From assembly GCF_019059575.1 (NCBI RefSeq), contig NW_024882766.1, forward strand, positions 1-64,000: a stretch of 64,000 bases of DNA, read 5' to 3'. This DNA comes from Amphibalanus amphitrite (lineage: Eukaryota; Arthropoda; Thecostraca; Balanomorpha; Balanidae). A program made the translations under genes and the position numbers. Below are positions 1 through 11,575 of the stretch, piece after piece (within the stretch, counting starts at the first letter, position 1; each line of letters begins with the position of its first letter). The notes under the pieces were generated by a model that saw only the letters and a program-made list of their open reading frames with translations, had not been told where the DNA came from and did no database searches.

Positions 1-763
1 ATTTACGCTCGCCAATACCAGACCATAAATCGAAGAAGACTGCAGAGTGCGACCACACACTGTGAGGCTACCTCTGTGCTGTATTCACCAAATACGTTAG
101 CTAAATGCGTTGCAGCGTGTAAACGGCCGAACGCGGGGCACTTTCTGTCTCACTACAGCTGAGGTAAGCGATTGAATTACACCAGCAGTAAGTGAGGATC
201 ACGTGAATGAGATAGTGACGGTTTTAATCCATAACGACACGCGATATTGTCATTGGAGTACGTATACCGCTGTCTACCCGTCTGCCGGGATAACGACAGC
301 TACGCCAAAACCAATGTTGCGGGACCAATGCGCACCCCACGGTCTCCACGTCATAGAAAACCGCCCATTGCTCACAGTTTAAATTTCGATAAATGTCTAT
401 GGGTAATCATTTCAGCAAGTTGTTTTGCGCGTCCAAAAGATTTGTTTCTCCCATGACCGTGCAGGCATACCCGGCAAATTACAAGTCGTTACTGAAAGAA
501 AGTGGACCAAGTGGCCTCACTCTTACCATCCACCGATATCGTCCAGCCTTCAGTAGAAAGTTTCCGATAAGATAAATTCTTCCTGCGCTGTTTTTCACTA
601 CATAAATTCCCAACTTCTCGCAATCAGGTCACTTCCTAAACTGAGGTGCTCTCAACTTTCTGACAAATACGTCCTATTATGCTGTTTTTCCACCCACAAA
701 TCCCCGGAACTTCTCTCTCTGCGGTGACAAGTTACCCCGTTCTCGGCACTTTGGTCCACTCAC

Positions 764-938
764 TTGAAGGCATGTGCGAACGCCATGACGGCATCGCTGA
801 CGAACTGCAGCTGGGCCTCGAACTGAGTGTTGTTCCTGGTAACCGGCTCGTGGCCGGTACAGTTGCGCGTGTACAGCTCGTTGTAGATGGTAGATGGTGA
901 GTCAGGAAACTTACACTCGAACTTGTGCTCCCAGTACT
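764..938 (-). CDS. mGluR: Metabotropic glutamate-type receptor, coding exon 6 (last in window)
   Basis: Encodes residues 405-462 and the first two bases of codon 463. Acceptor GCGTTTCAG|, donor TTCAA|GTGAGT. It reads EYWEHKFECKFPDSP, an insert rich in Thr/Asn with Cys431, then FEAQLQFVSDAVMAFAHAF, the helix that closes the ligand-binding domain. In mGluR1 a Lys (Lys409) on this helix contacts the glutamate side chain; here the matching position is Gln447. NCT at 430 and NNT at 440 are sequons. The cysteine-rich linker and seven-helix domain must lie on the minus strand beyond position 1, so the gene is cut by the window edge. Confidence 0.9.
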
Positions 939-3900
939 CTGAAACGCAAGATAGGGCCGGATTGATTCAGAGCTGACAGTTATCTCAGCGTGCGCGCTCC
1001 GGAGAGCTGGGCTAAAATCCAGCAGTTCTGTCCAAGAGAACCTCTGAATGCCTGAGAGGGTTCAAACACAATTTATTCAGAGGAATTGAGATTATAATCA
1101 TGGAAATGCGTCCAATATTTCCCTAACTCAGTTACAACGCTAAGGAGTGTCGCAAAACGAAAATAGATTTAGTAGAAACTGAAATACCATGAAGAGACTC
1201 GCTCCATTATGTAAAGCATGTAAGACAGCAGACACATTAGCATCATATTCATGCATCCCTGCAGTGACACGAAGTGATAGTGGTAGCAAGTAGCAACACG
1301 TCAAAATACATTTTTCATCAACCTCAGAATAAGAGCCCGTACAAAATAGACATGATGGTAGGAGATCCAAAGAAATCTGGAGCAGTCTATGTAGACTAAA
1401 AAAGATTGTATTGTTATGTCGGCAAGTGGACCATCGTGAACAACACCCGATGCTCGCCATACGATACCGGTTATAACCACTAAATAAAAATGGCATTGCT
1501 TACTTTCAAATTTGAGAGATAAAAAAGCTCTTACGGGTTCGGAAAACGTATTTCTTTTACGATGTGACCAACAAATCAAACTCTCTTACCAATGCCCAAG
1601 ACCAATGAGGCCACTGTTAAAGGAAACTATGAGCTCTAATTGTGGCAATAAATTAGCAAGCCCCTGTAGAGCCCTTGACAGGAGTGATGAAATCCAATGC
1701 ATTATTCTTAATTTATGGTTTCCGTCTGTTAACGATTATCGTCCTCGTCACACTAGTTTATTACATTTGGGCGATACTTATGTGGCGACACTTTGGCTAC
1801 TTTCTTGGAGTGCTTTCCACACTAAAGATGCTTTTGCATCCATAAATGTCCGCTTACGTAATAAACAGTCGCACCTCGAGCAATTGCACAATTGCACACC
1901 CTGCAGTGGCGAGGACAGGCGAGGCAATGACCCTCGCGTGCACAAAGACCTTGTAATTTGGGACCGATATAGTTTTTACTGACGCTAGAAATGACGCAGA
2001 GATATGTTGTTGATTTTTGTCTGGGAAGGTGTCAACATTGGGACTGAGATCCCGGCTTTGTAGAAAATCTTCTTTCCTCTGAGAGTTTATCGAATTATCA
2101 CTAAGAACCAGAAAAATAACAAAAGAAATCACTGGTGACAATCCGCTAGTGTTATTTTCTGATGAAATCTTGTTGTGGGTCTCCTCCGGCAAGAGATGAT
2201 CCGTCGAGAAAACATTCATATTGTACACATTTTGAGAAAATATGGTGACTATTTGAGAAAATAAACGTATAAAAACTCAATTTTCTCGATACCCTGAATT
2301 CCCAGTGGTTACTGACGGGCGAATGTGATACTACAAATCTCGCATTCATCATTTGCAGGTAAGCAGCCGACTATCTGATCATGTGCACATACAAAGCCTT
2401 TCATAATAACGGTCTACCAAAAATCAGCACGATCAGCAGTCAGCACTATCTATCCTTTATCACTGATCCCTTACAGTTTCCCCTCCACCACGCTCGTCCA
2501 GCCCCCATTCTCTCCCTGCTGCCCACAAGACTCTCCACAGCCAATAAGACCCTCCCAACCACCGCCCTGACCACCGCAGGACTCTGATCGGCACTGACAC
2601 AACGCTCTCCTTGATCTAATTTCTCAGCATCCGGGAGGACCCTGCGGCTTCTTGGCGGTCCCGCTTTGGAGGAATAACGCCCATCTGCATAATCGGCCCA
2701 CTCCTGTCCATTGTGTCATTTACGTCATCGGAAGAACGGCATCTGCGTCATCGGGATGACGGCCAGGGAAGGCGGAAGGCGACGGCGGAAGGCGCCGGCG
2801 GAAGGGAGGCGGTGCTGACTCGCCGCGCGGCGCCGCCTGGAGTGGCGGTAGAGGGAGAGGCGCTAGAGGCTCCTCTCCTTGTGGTAGTATGGGTTGTCGC
2901 CATGGTGAGATGATGGGTGGGTGGCTATTTTAGTCCGTGGGATGATAATGCGGTGGGACGGTGATGGGACGCATGGGACGCTGGGACGATGGGATGGGGA
3001 TGCTCCGATGAGTGAAGAGGTATGAGTCTGCTGGGTAGCGGGAGGGACCAGTGAGGTCAGAGGCGGCACTCATAAGACCACCGACCGCCAGACAATGGGC
3101 TACGCCGCTGAACCCCCGCGGTGCAGCACAGTCACCTCGCCAGAGGCCTTTGTTAGGCGCCAGCAGCAGACTTGGCAACGACGAGGTCAGATATGGGCCT
3201 CGGGCAAAAGGCAGAATCTCTGGCATGAATCACCGAATAAAAAAGAGAAACCTCTATCGCCACAATGTTATATTTGCAAAACATCAAATTTCTTACGACA
3301 TGCCGAATAATTTATCGTTTCTAAATGTTCATCAAGGGATATAGCGGCAGGATCAGGATGCACAGCATCCCAACCCTGGCCATGGTGAAACAAAAAGTCA
3401 CTAAAATGAGCGTGACAGATTCATCGTGCAGGTGCTGCAGCGAATTTAAATTAGATTCGACGAGAGTTAAACTATTATATGGCATTCATTTATCGATGCT
3501 TGCCGATTTTACTTTATACCGATTGTTCAGATAAGCTGAGTTGCTTCCCTCAAGTAACTATATCTAAGTTGGGCTCCCTTTAAAATAACTCGAGGGTATA
3601 GTTAAATAACGAAACGCTCGATACTATAACAAGCAAGGGAGGATTTTGGTAAATATTTAGTAGAAAAGAATTTTGAATTTTGAATGCGCACAAATCAAGA
3701 ATATTGTATTATTCTCATCGATCTCAATACGCTGATGATCTTCCTCAATATTTCTATCTTTATAGTCCAAAATCGACTTTAAACTAACAATCCTATTAAA
3801 AACCTAGGCGTCATCCATTATTCAATCCATGAATGATGGATGTTATTCACAATTTATCATTGTCATATTTCACTCGAAGAACTCGAATCCATAAAGTTAC

Positions 3901-5428
3901 GCATTCAATCGATGTTAAGCTCGGATACTTCGGGCAAAGTCTCCGAACATTTAACCATCAAACTGAAGCAATTCGAAGCTAGCACAAAGCTATGCCTAGG
4001 CGAAATCGCTGGCCAAACTTCGTCAACAGCAAAGTTGGGAGAGCAATATGTTTTTTTGCGGTTTGTATCATTTAATAAGACAGGTTGAAAATAAACCAAA
4101 ATATCAATTTAACTTTAATCACCTCAAAAGACTTTGCGTGTTTTTTCGTCTGAACACCTGCCAAGTTCGCAACATATAACTCTTCGTTCTATTCTACGAG
4201 CAACTCGTATCTTTCGGTCGCAGCCATACGTCTTTTTCTCGTTTTCTGGTCGGCCGGTCACCGACCACCGGCCATATATAAAGTATATCCCCGGGGTCTT
4301 TCCCGAGGTGGCCGCCATGTGGGCGGAGGGCTCAGCTCCCGTGGAACTCCGGATGTGGTCATGACGGCCAACCGAAAACCGATCAAATTCATCCGCTTTC
4401 CCTCGCATCGAGTGTTCGTAAAAAATGAACATTCAAACATCGGTCCCAACCAAGCAAAAACTGACACTTCTGTGCTCCTTGCATATTGTTCGTCATCCTC
4501 TAAGAGGCATCATGAACCGAATTCACCTAAACCTGAGAAATATAAACCAAAATTCTACCTAGACGGCCTGAAGCCCATCCACCCAGCCCTCGTATAATTT
4601 TGCCTTGCTCAGCACCTCCCCCCCTCCCCTCCCTCGTCGCGGCCACAAAAAGGCTGTCGCCGCTCAGCTGCGCCGTCGACCCGTCTCGATCGGGCTGAGG
4701 TACGGCCTCTGGGCTGAATGCCGATTGGCCCGCCGGCGGCGACACTCGAGGGTGTGCGCCGTCACAGACGGACGCCGACCCGTGCAGTCGATCAAAGCGA
4801 GGAGACCCCTCAGCTGTGCGCGGCTAATCTTTCCAGCGGCTGGAGTTCGTCCGACAGGTCGGGTGACGTGCGTTCCAGGCTCGCTCGCAGGTTTCCAAGC
4901 ACGACACCGTCGATGCCATCAATAGAAACTAAAATCAATTGATGGTGTTGTTGGAAGTTGGTTTCATAGTGGTAGACTCGTACGTGGAAGATGGATTTGA
5001 GGATGTCTTGCCAAAAACTTCGTTGTGAAGTCGCATACCACGATGCTTTATCAGTTCAATATTATGCTCAAGACTATTGAATTTTTCCCTTCCACTGTTG
5101 ACCAGTTAATCACAGGATGCCATTGACCTGCCAGCTTTCTTGGGCCGCGATTGCAGAGCTTTCAATTTTGATTTGAAGTTCTCAACTTTTACCTGCCACT
5201 GAGCCAGCAGCTTTGAAACATGCAATCTGAGTTGAACTTTTGTAAGCTAAGTCCGGGTTTATTAGACAGGGGCTCTGCACTTTGCTGCCATGGTACCTAT
5301 ATATTATGCCTTTAGATAATTCAGCTGTTTATTCATTAGCAATGCAAATCTAATGGCTTCATTATAACTCTAAGTATATGCCTATTAAAACGCTCTTGAA
5401 AATAATGAGTTGCAAAATTACCACTTAA

Positions 5429-6350
5429 CCCGCGAGTTGCTTGGGGGGGGTCGTTAAACACCCCACTTTTTTCGCCACGCTATAGCATAAAAACGGCGCA
5501 CCGCAGGCGCGCCACAATTTGGGTACCTGTAGGGAATTGATTGAAGTATATTGTGACAAAGTTCCAAAAAAAATCAGTCGATTTTCTTTTTAGATATCGA
5601 GGTTTTAGTGACGTCATGATTTCTGAGTTTTCGCCCAAAAACGGCATATGTTCGAAAAATCATATAAAATCACAAAATAGACATAAAGACATGCCGTAAA
5701 CGACATTAGACTGCCAATACCATGGAAAATCAAATGGCTATCTTCGATTTTTCATTATCGTTCCGCATGTTCCAAAATCTTGAACTGAATCTTGGCATTT
5801 TCTCGTGACTACTTCACGACCATGATACATGCATTTCTTATATTGAGCTTTTTGAGCTAAACACGTACACATATGATAAAATGAATGCTACCATCGTGTT
5901 CTACGCCCAAAATTACCCACAAAATATGTGTCACAGGCTGCAAATATCAGTTTTGATTTTCGGGGATATGTGCCTACCTGGTTGACCTGACCTTGACCCT
6001 GACCTATGCTTGACTGACCCCTACATGGATTTGACACTCTTGTAGGCCTTATATGAAGGATTGTGCACCGTTTTGACAGAGTTTATGACGAGAGGCGCCC
6101 ATTGCGAGGTTCCGAAGTCCATGCTACTGAAAGCCCGATTTCAGGTGTTTGACCTGACCTTGACCCGACCTGTGACCTCAAAATTCAATTTTAAAGTACT
6201 CATCTGAAGCGTCTCGTCGCGTTCTTTCGTTTGCCGCCTAGTGCGTTTCGCTGCACCTATTGGTTCTCGAGTTATCGGCTGGGGGCGTTTAACGCCCCCC
6301 CCCCCCCCTCAGCAAACGGCGGGTGGCGAAATACCCCACCAACTACCGGG
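5429..6350 (+). mobile_element. TTAA-flanked non-autonomous element, family A, copy 1
   Basis: A 922-bp element starting CCCGCGAGTTGCTT and ending CTACCGGG, flanked by TTAA at 5425-5428 and 6351-6354. TTAA duplication with CCC...GGG ends is the hallmark of the piggyBac superfamily. The left end has a G-run followed by TCGTTAAACACCCC; the right end (reverse strand) is compound, with a G-run, CGTTAAACG and a C-run further in. The interior has no long frame. It holds a TGACGTCA site at 5609, CATCGTGTTC at 5892 and TGACCTTGA at 5988 and 6155. No transposase is present, so it would need one in trans. Confidence 0.8.
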
Positions 6351-6676
6351 TTAAACGTTAAAACAAACTTCGATCAAACATCGTGCAGGCAATTCAAAAC
6401 ATACATTAAGTTTGTTATCTATTAAATGTACCTACTTCAGCTCGTGACCGATCAAAATACATTGGTCGTTACTGCAAGTACAGCCACTCATAGATCGTGA
6501 CAAGGATTACTACATCACGTCATAAACTTGCTCAAACACTATCCACGGAGTGGGGCCGAACTTATCGGAAGCTCCTGATTGGCCCGCTTCCTACGAGCCC
6601 ACTCCGCCGGGGCAGTCGTAATTTTAGTGAAAACGGCGTCGGGTCGTAAAGTCCCAAACATTTATCATAAGACATG

Positions 6677-6874
6677 CATGTAGGGGTCAGTCAAGCATAG
6701 GTCAGGGTCAAGGTCAGGTCAACCAGGTAGGCACATATCCCCGAAAATCAAAACTGATATTTGCAGCCTGTGACACATATTTTGTGGGTAATTTTGGGCG
6801 TAGAACACGATGGTAGCATTCATTTTATCATATGTGTACGTGTTTAGCTCAAAAAGCTCAATATAAGAAATGCA
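6677..6874 (-). mobile_element. Partial copy of element A, joined to the LINE
   Basis: About 200 bp matching in reverse the interior of copy A1 (roughly 5832-6030), including GAACACGATG at 6803 and TCAAGGTCA at 6708. Neither terminus is present. The right edge abuts the start of recognisable LINE sequence, so this is either a truncated A copy or A sequence carried at the 5' end of the LINE insertion. Confidence 0.65.
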
Positions 6875-7051
6875 TTCGACGGCTGACGGCTACTAAACTC
6901 ATTTTTCGTGTCCGTAGGCCCCCGTATTGCTACCGAGATCCGAAACCAAAACACAGGTACCTACACAAACGCACGGCTGCCACGCGTCGGCGCATGCGGT
7001 TTTCAGCCGAGGCCTATCTCTCTCGGTGAGCTCGAATGCACGGTTTTCAGA

Positions 7052-8569
7052 ATGCGGAACTCAGCCGCCTGCGGAGCGGACGGTGTGTGCATCCGCATGC
7101 TAAAAACCAGTTTCTTGGCTATTGGCAGCGTCATACAGCACATCGTAAACACCTGCATCTCGAAATCTGACATCCCCGACCAATGGAAGCATTCCATAGT
7201 CCATCCCATTTTCAAATCCGGAAACCCATCTGACCCCAGCAACTTTCGACCCATTTCTCTAGTACCAGTTATCATGAAAGTTGTTGAACGAGTCATCCAG
7301 CAGCAGCTACAACACTATCTCTCTCAAAATTACCTTTTGGCATCTAGTCAGCATGGCTTCCGACCCCAGCATTCAACTGAAACAGCACTTTTGTCCGTCA
7401 CCGACCGCATCCTAGCGGCCACGGACAGGGGAGAAATATCTTTCCTATGCCTTATCGATCTCAGCAAATGTTTCGATGTCATAGATCACAAACTCCTTCT
7501 CGACAAACTCGCACTGTACGGCATCGAAACTCCTTGGTTTAAATCATATCTAAAAGGTCACACACAAAGCGTTTCAATGACCGATGGATTCCAGCGCAGG
7601 GTACTGTCACGACCACTCCCTAACACTATGGGCGTGTTTCAAGGCTCGGCCCTGGGTCCTCTTTTATTCACGATTTTCTCAAACGATTTGGCGCTTCACG
7701 CCGATGATGCATGCGTTTTCCAATATGCAGATGATACCCAGCTTCTAGTGAGTGGTCCAAAAAACAATGTAAGTGGCCTTATTTTGCGCATGGAGGCCTC
7801 ACTAGAAGCACTGAACAAATGGTTCCACTCAAACGCCCTGAAGGTTAACGCGAGCAAAACGCAACTTATGATATTCGGCAGCCGTCAAAATCTGAAACAC
7901 TTGCCCCCAGTCGTCGTATCGTTTCGTGACGCGGAGCTGGAACCATGTGCGCAGGCAGGAAACCTCGGCGTGGTCTTTGACAGCTGTCTGACCTGGGAAG
8001 CCCATGTATCCGAGCTCAGCCGGAGGTGTATGGGCCTGCTCATCGGCCTCTCCCATGTGCGGCACTGTCTTCCCGATGGGGTCATCAAAACCATTGTTAC
8101 AGCTTTAGTCATCTCCCGAGTAAATTACTGCCTCTCAGTTTACGGAAATGGAACAAAAAAGAACCTGAATCGACTCCAAAAGATCCTGAACTTCGCTACT
8201 CGAGTTATTTTTGGCCGCCGCAAATTCGACCACGTCACTGACCTGCGCGAGAAACTCAACTGGATGCCGCCCGAATATATGTACAAACTTCAAACTATGG
8301 CCACTGCACGTAAGGCGATACACTACGGCGAACCGGTAGCACTTGCCTCTATGTTTGCCAGAAACCGGGACTCCTCAACCAGGGATAGAAATACACGTCA
8401 GGATAACCTTCTCCAGCTCCAGCGTCCCCGACTAGAAACCGGTAAGCGGCGTTTCAGTTACCGTGCCGCCGCGCTCCTAAACGACCTACCTCCCGAACTT
8501 TCACAGCTGCCACCCTCTAAATTCGCACGCGCTGTCAAGTCTCTGTGGAAAAACGATAGACCATCGTGA
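7052..8569 (+). CDS. LINE reverse transcriptase (5' truncated)
   Basis: An open frame (open from at least 6908) encoding the reverse transcriptase and C-terminal part of a LINE ORF2; the start given is the first ATG at the conserved part. Motifs in order: GADGV, WKHSIVHPIFKSG, NFRPISL, GFRPQHSTETALL, LIDLSKCFDVIDH (motif A with catalytic Asp), FQGSALGPLLF (motif B, with Phe where Pro is usual), FQYADDTQLL (motif C, YADD active site), NASKTQLMIF, then NLGVVFD and the C-terminal FSYRAAALLNDLP pattern. It would make cDNA at a nicked target, but without the upstream endonuclease this copy cannot move alone. Fits the CR1/L2/jockey group; exact clade not determined. Confidence 0.85.
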   Translation: MRNSAACGADGVCIRMLKTSFLAIGSVIQHIVNTCISKSDIPDQWKHSIVHPIFKSGNPSDPSNFRPISLVPVIMKVVERVIQQQLQHYLSQNYLLASSQHGFRPQHSTETALLSVTDRILAATDRGEISFLCLIDLSKCFDVIDHKLLLDKLALYGIETPWFKSYLKGHTQSVSMTDGFQRRVLSRPLPNTMGVFQGSALGPLLFTIFSNDLALHADDACVFQYADDTQLLVSGPKNNVSGLILRMEASLEALNKWFHSNALKVNASKTQLMIFGSRQNLKHLPPVVVSFRDAELEPCAQAGNLGVVFDSCLTWEAHVSELSRRCMGLLIGLSHVRHCLPDGVIKTIVTALVISRVNYCLSVYGNGTKKNLNRLQKILNFATRVIFGRRKFDHVTDLREKLNWMPPEYMYKLQTMATARKAIHYGEPVALASMFARNRDSSTRDRNTRQDNLLQLQRPRLETGKRRFSYRAAALLNDLPPELSQLPPSKFARAVKSLWKNDRPS

Positions 8570-8639
8570 TAACCTGAATTAGGCACTCGTCTTGTATATA
8601 AGTACACGGTATGTTAGAAATCGTGCATATAGTCTTCCT

Positions 8640-8670
8640 GTGTGTGCGTGTGTGTGTGTGTTGTTGTTGT
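8640..8670 (+). repeat. GT-rich microsatellite
   Basis: Short run of GT dinucleotides followed by TTG repeats in the LINE 3' region. Confidence 0.7.
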
Positions 8671-9300
8671 TTGACTGATCTTTGTTCCTGCATGCATATA
8701 CCCGACACAGACTCTGGGCAGTAATCGCCACGCCATGTGTGGATCGCCCATGATCGTAAATACAATACAATACAATACATCCAGAAGCAAACAAATTAAA
8801 ATGAAACTGGTGTCGCGGGGTGCTAGGCGGCGCCTCCTCCACCAATTGAATCGAGGTCTCACCGTCCCAGCAACTCGGACTCCACTCAGAATACTCATAA
8901 GCAGTAAGTAATGGAATTAAGCCAGCATAATCCCACTCGCAAATTGGGCATACTTGGCGACCCATATGAGTGTCCCAGTAATTCTGAGCGGAATTTGAAG
9001 CGGCGATTTGGTCGTGTTTTTAAGCCGGTCAAACCACCATGCGGCTATCGGAGCTGGCCAGGCCCTGACCGGAAATTGGACCATAAATCGCCAACGCTCT
9101 ATTGAATTATTGATATTGGATACTACCGATGGCAAATAAATTCCTTCGGCTGCCATGGACGGTGTAGACATGGCGTCGCGGCAGCCACATTGAATCATTA
9201 TGACTTCTATCAGCGGACTTTCGCAGTCTTTGACAAACAATCTCATTACTTTCCATCGACGCCCATCACTCACCTCTCACCAGCTCTCACGGCAAACAAA

Positions 9301-9304
9301 TCTC

Positions 9305-9366
<62 letters not shown>
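9301..9366 (+). repeat. (CT)n microsatellite next to a receptor exon
   Basis: Nearly pure CT repeat of about 65 bp, read as (GA)n in the receptor transcript just inside the 5' end of intron 5. Confidence 0.95.
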
Positions 9367-9368
<2 letters not shown>

Positions 9369-9379
9369 ACCCCTCTCAC

Positions 9380-9631
9380 CTGTAAACCACGGGTTCCTCT
9401 TGTTGTTCTGCACGGTCAGGTTGAGGAAGTACTCCTCAAAGCCATGAATGGGGTTGGCCTGCGGCTGCACGGAGAGGGTGCCCTCAACCTCAGGCTCGTT
9501 GCCATCGGAGACGAGTGAGCGTGCCGACCAGCCGTCGGAGCCGATCCACGAGAACAGGCCGGTGGCGTTCGTACGGCGGACGGCGCGCATCACGCCGGCT
9601 ACCTCCTGATCTGAGCCGAATATGATCACAC
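9380..9631 (-). CDS. mGluR: Metabotropic glutamate-type receptor, coding exon 5
   Basis: Encodes residues 321-405. It runs from acceptor CGTTTCAG| to donor TTTACAG|GTGAGA. It contains VIIFGSDQEVAGVMRAVRR, then FSWIGSDGWSAR, then EVEGTLSVQPQANP, GFEEYFLNLTV and NKRNPWF, all strongly conserved in arthropod metabotropic glutamate-type receptors. Asp353 of GSDGW matches mGluR1 Asp318, which binds the alpha-amino group. NAT at 342 and NLT at 391 are N-glycosylation sequons. The exon begins with two bases of Gly321 and ends with one base of Glu405. A CT microsatellite of about 65 bp begins only 14 bp beyond the donor. Confidence 0.95.
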
Positions 9632-10257
9632 CTGAAACGGAGCGGATTTTATAGTTGGAACGGGGACGTGCGTTCTACGAACTGAGAGCGACCTATTTGG
9701 AACGAGGACGAGAGGTCCACGAAACGCTAGCGACTTACTTGGAGCCTAGACTAGAGGAAACGTGTTATCTGAAGCGGGACAAGTGTTCTAGGTAAGAGTA
9801 TCACCCTACTAGTTGGAACGGAGACGAATGGTGTGCGAAACGAGAGGCATACGAATTATTAAATCGTCGTTTTCTGGCCGAAGTGAGTTGGGCGTTATCT
9901 GAAACGCAACCCAGGCAAAATGTATCTTTTTTAGCTGGATGATAGGTAATACAAGACCAAAATATGATCTCACTTTCAAACACTTTTTAGAATATTCAAG
10001 CACCGTCATAAGACAAAAAACAAATAATGAGGAAATCAATATCATTGTCGGTGTATAAGAATGTATTTGCAAAATAAGATGCTTCCCTAAGCTTGATGAT
10101 GCTGTCGAAGTGCTATGCAACTCAGGTCCGAAAATCCTGCTAAGAAATGCAAAGTAATATGATGCATTACACTGCAAACCCCTGAAGGCGCGCTGGTCGC
10201 TAATGCCAGCAGCTCACCCCATAAAATGAGACCATTCTACAGAATGAGCTGTTTTAA

Positions 10258-11171
10258 CCCGGCAGTTGCTGGGGTATTTCGCCACCCACCGTTTGCTGGG
10301 GGGGGGGCGTTAAACGCCCCCAGCCGATAACTCGAGAACCAATAGGCGCAGCGAAACACACGAGGCGGCAAACGAAAAAGCGCGACGAGACGCTTCAGAA
10401 GAGTACTTTAAAGTTGAATTTTGAGGTCACAGGTCGGGTCAAGGTCAGGTCAAACACCTGAAATCGGGCTTTCAGTAGCATGGACTTCAGGACTTCGCAA
10501 TGGGCACCTCTCGCCATAAACTCTGTCAAAACGGTGCACAATCCATCTTATAAGGCCTACAAGAGTGTCAGCTCCATGTAGGGGTCAGTCAAGCATAGGT
10601 CAGGGTCAAGGTCAGGTCAACCGGGTAGGCACATATCCCCGAAAATCAAAACTGATATTCGCAGCCTGTGACACATGTTTTATAGGTAATTTGGGGCGTA
10701 GAACACGATGGTGACATTCATTTTATCATATGTGTACGTGTTTGGCTCAAAAAGTTCAATTTAAGAAATTCATGTATCATGGTCGTGAAGTAGTCACGAA
10801 AAATTGCCAAGATTCAGTTCAAGATTATGGAAAATGCGGAATGATAATCAATAATCGAAGATAGCCATCTGATTGACCATGGTATTGGCAGTCTAATGGC
10901 GTTTACGGCATGTCTGTATGTCTATTCTGTGATTTTATATGATTTTTTGAACATATGCCGTTTTTGGTCGAAAACTCAGAAATCATGACGTCACTAAAAC
11001 CTCGATATCTCAAAAATTTTCCGACCGATTTTTTTTTAAACTTTGTCACAATAAACTTCAATCAATTCCCTACAGGTACCCAAAATTTGGCGCGCCTGCG
11101 GCGCGCCGTTTTTATGCTATGGCCCGGCGAAAAAAGTGGGGGCGTTTAACGCCCCCCCAGCAACTCGCGGG
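10258..11171 (-). mobile_element. TTAA-flanked non-autonomous element, family A, copy 2
   Basis: A 914-bp copy in the opposite orientation to A1, flanked by TTAA at 10254-10257 and 11172-11175. Here the compound end is on the left: CCCGGCAGTTGCTGGGG, a short spacer, then a second GTTTGCTGGGG module leading to a G-run, GCGTTAAACGC and a C-run. The simple end is on the right, closing CTCGCGGG. Internal landmarks match A1: GAACACGATG at 10701, TCAAGGTCA at 10439 and 10606, TGACGTCA at 10986. Confidence 0.82.
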
Positions 11172-11575
11172 TTAACGATTATGATGTTATTCATGCGGTA
11201 TGCGAAATGCAGTGTTTCGCCGCGAAATGCATAAATGAGCGAGTGTGGTGTTTCAAAAAGAAAATCATGATCAATCAAAAAGTAAATGTTTGTTGAGAAA
11301 ACACTAAAAAGGAAAAGTCTCAAACACAAGTAGCTATGTCTCAAACTGTATTTCTTGTCATAATCTAGGGACGATCATAAGTGGTTTCAGAAAAGAAGAA
11401 GAAAATAATGGTAAGAAAATACGTATAGTATATTTACATTAATCCGCTGTCCCATTCCAATAACAATTTCAGTAAATCAAATTTCCCGCCATGAATAAAA
11501 ATTTTCCGCAGCCCAATGATTAGCATACGAGTTGCTCAATATTCAGATCCACCATATCGTCGTTATGGTCATTAA

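Larger units (their letters stand above)
6875..8780 (+). mobile_element. 5'-truncated non-LTR retrotransposon (CR1/L2/jockey-like LINE)
   Basis: Contains an intact reverse-transcriptase frame and ends in a short (ATACA)n tail at about 8757-8778, a typical LINE 3' end. The endonuclease and any ORF1 are missing. The intact frame suggests a recent insertion. The left boundary is approximate, set where similarity to element A stops. Confidence 0.8.
939..9379 (-). other. Receptor intron 5 (between exons 5 and 6)
   Basis: An 8.4-kb intron. Positions 939-5424 show no recognisable gene or element; 2740-2880 and 4600-4880 are GC- and CpG-rich. Then follow element A1, a partial A copy, a LINE, about 500 bp of unremarkable sequence and a CT tract next to the donor. 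Confidence 0.75.

Noticed and set aside
679..900. Plus-strand frame over receptor exon 6
   Set aside because: Shadow of the minus-strand exon, which has family motifs and correct splice sites.
1512..1982. A 156-codon plus-strand frame
   Set aside because: No domain, no splice context and not supported by composition; chance open frame in an intron.
9190..9447. Open frames of Ser-Leu or Arg-Glu repeats over CT/GA tracts (also at 35982-36568, 46838-47232, 47818-48154 and 56442-57125)
   Set aside because: A dinucleotide repeat stays open in several frames by itself; no conserved flanks or domains.
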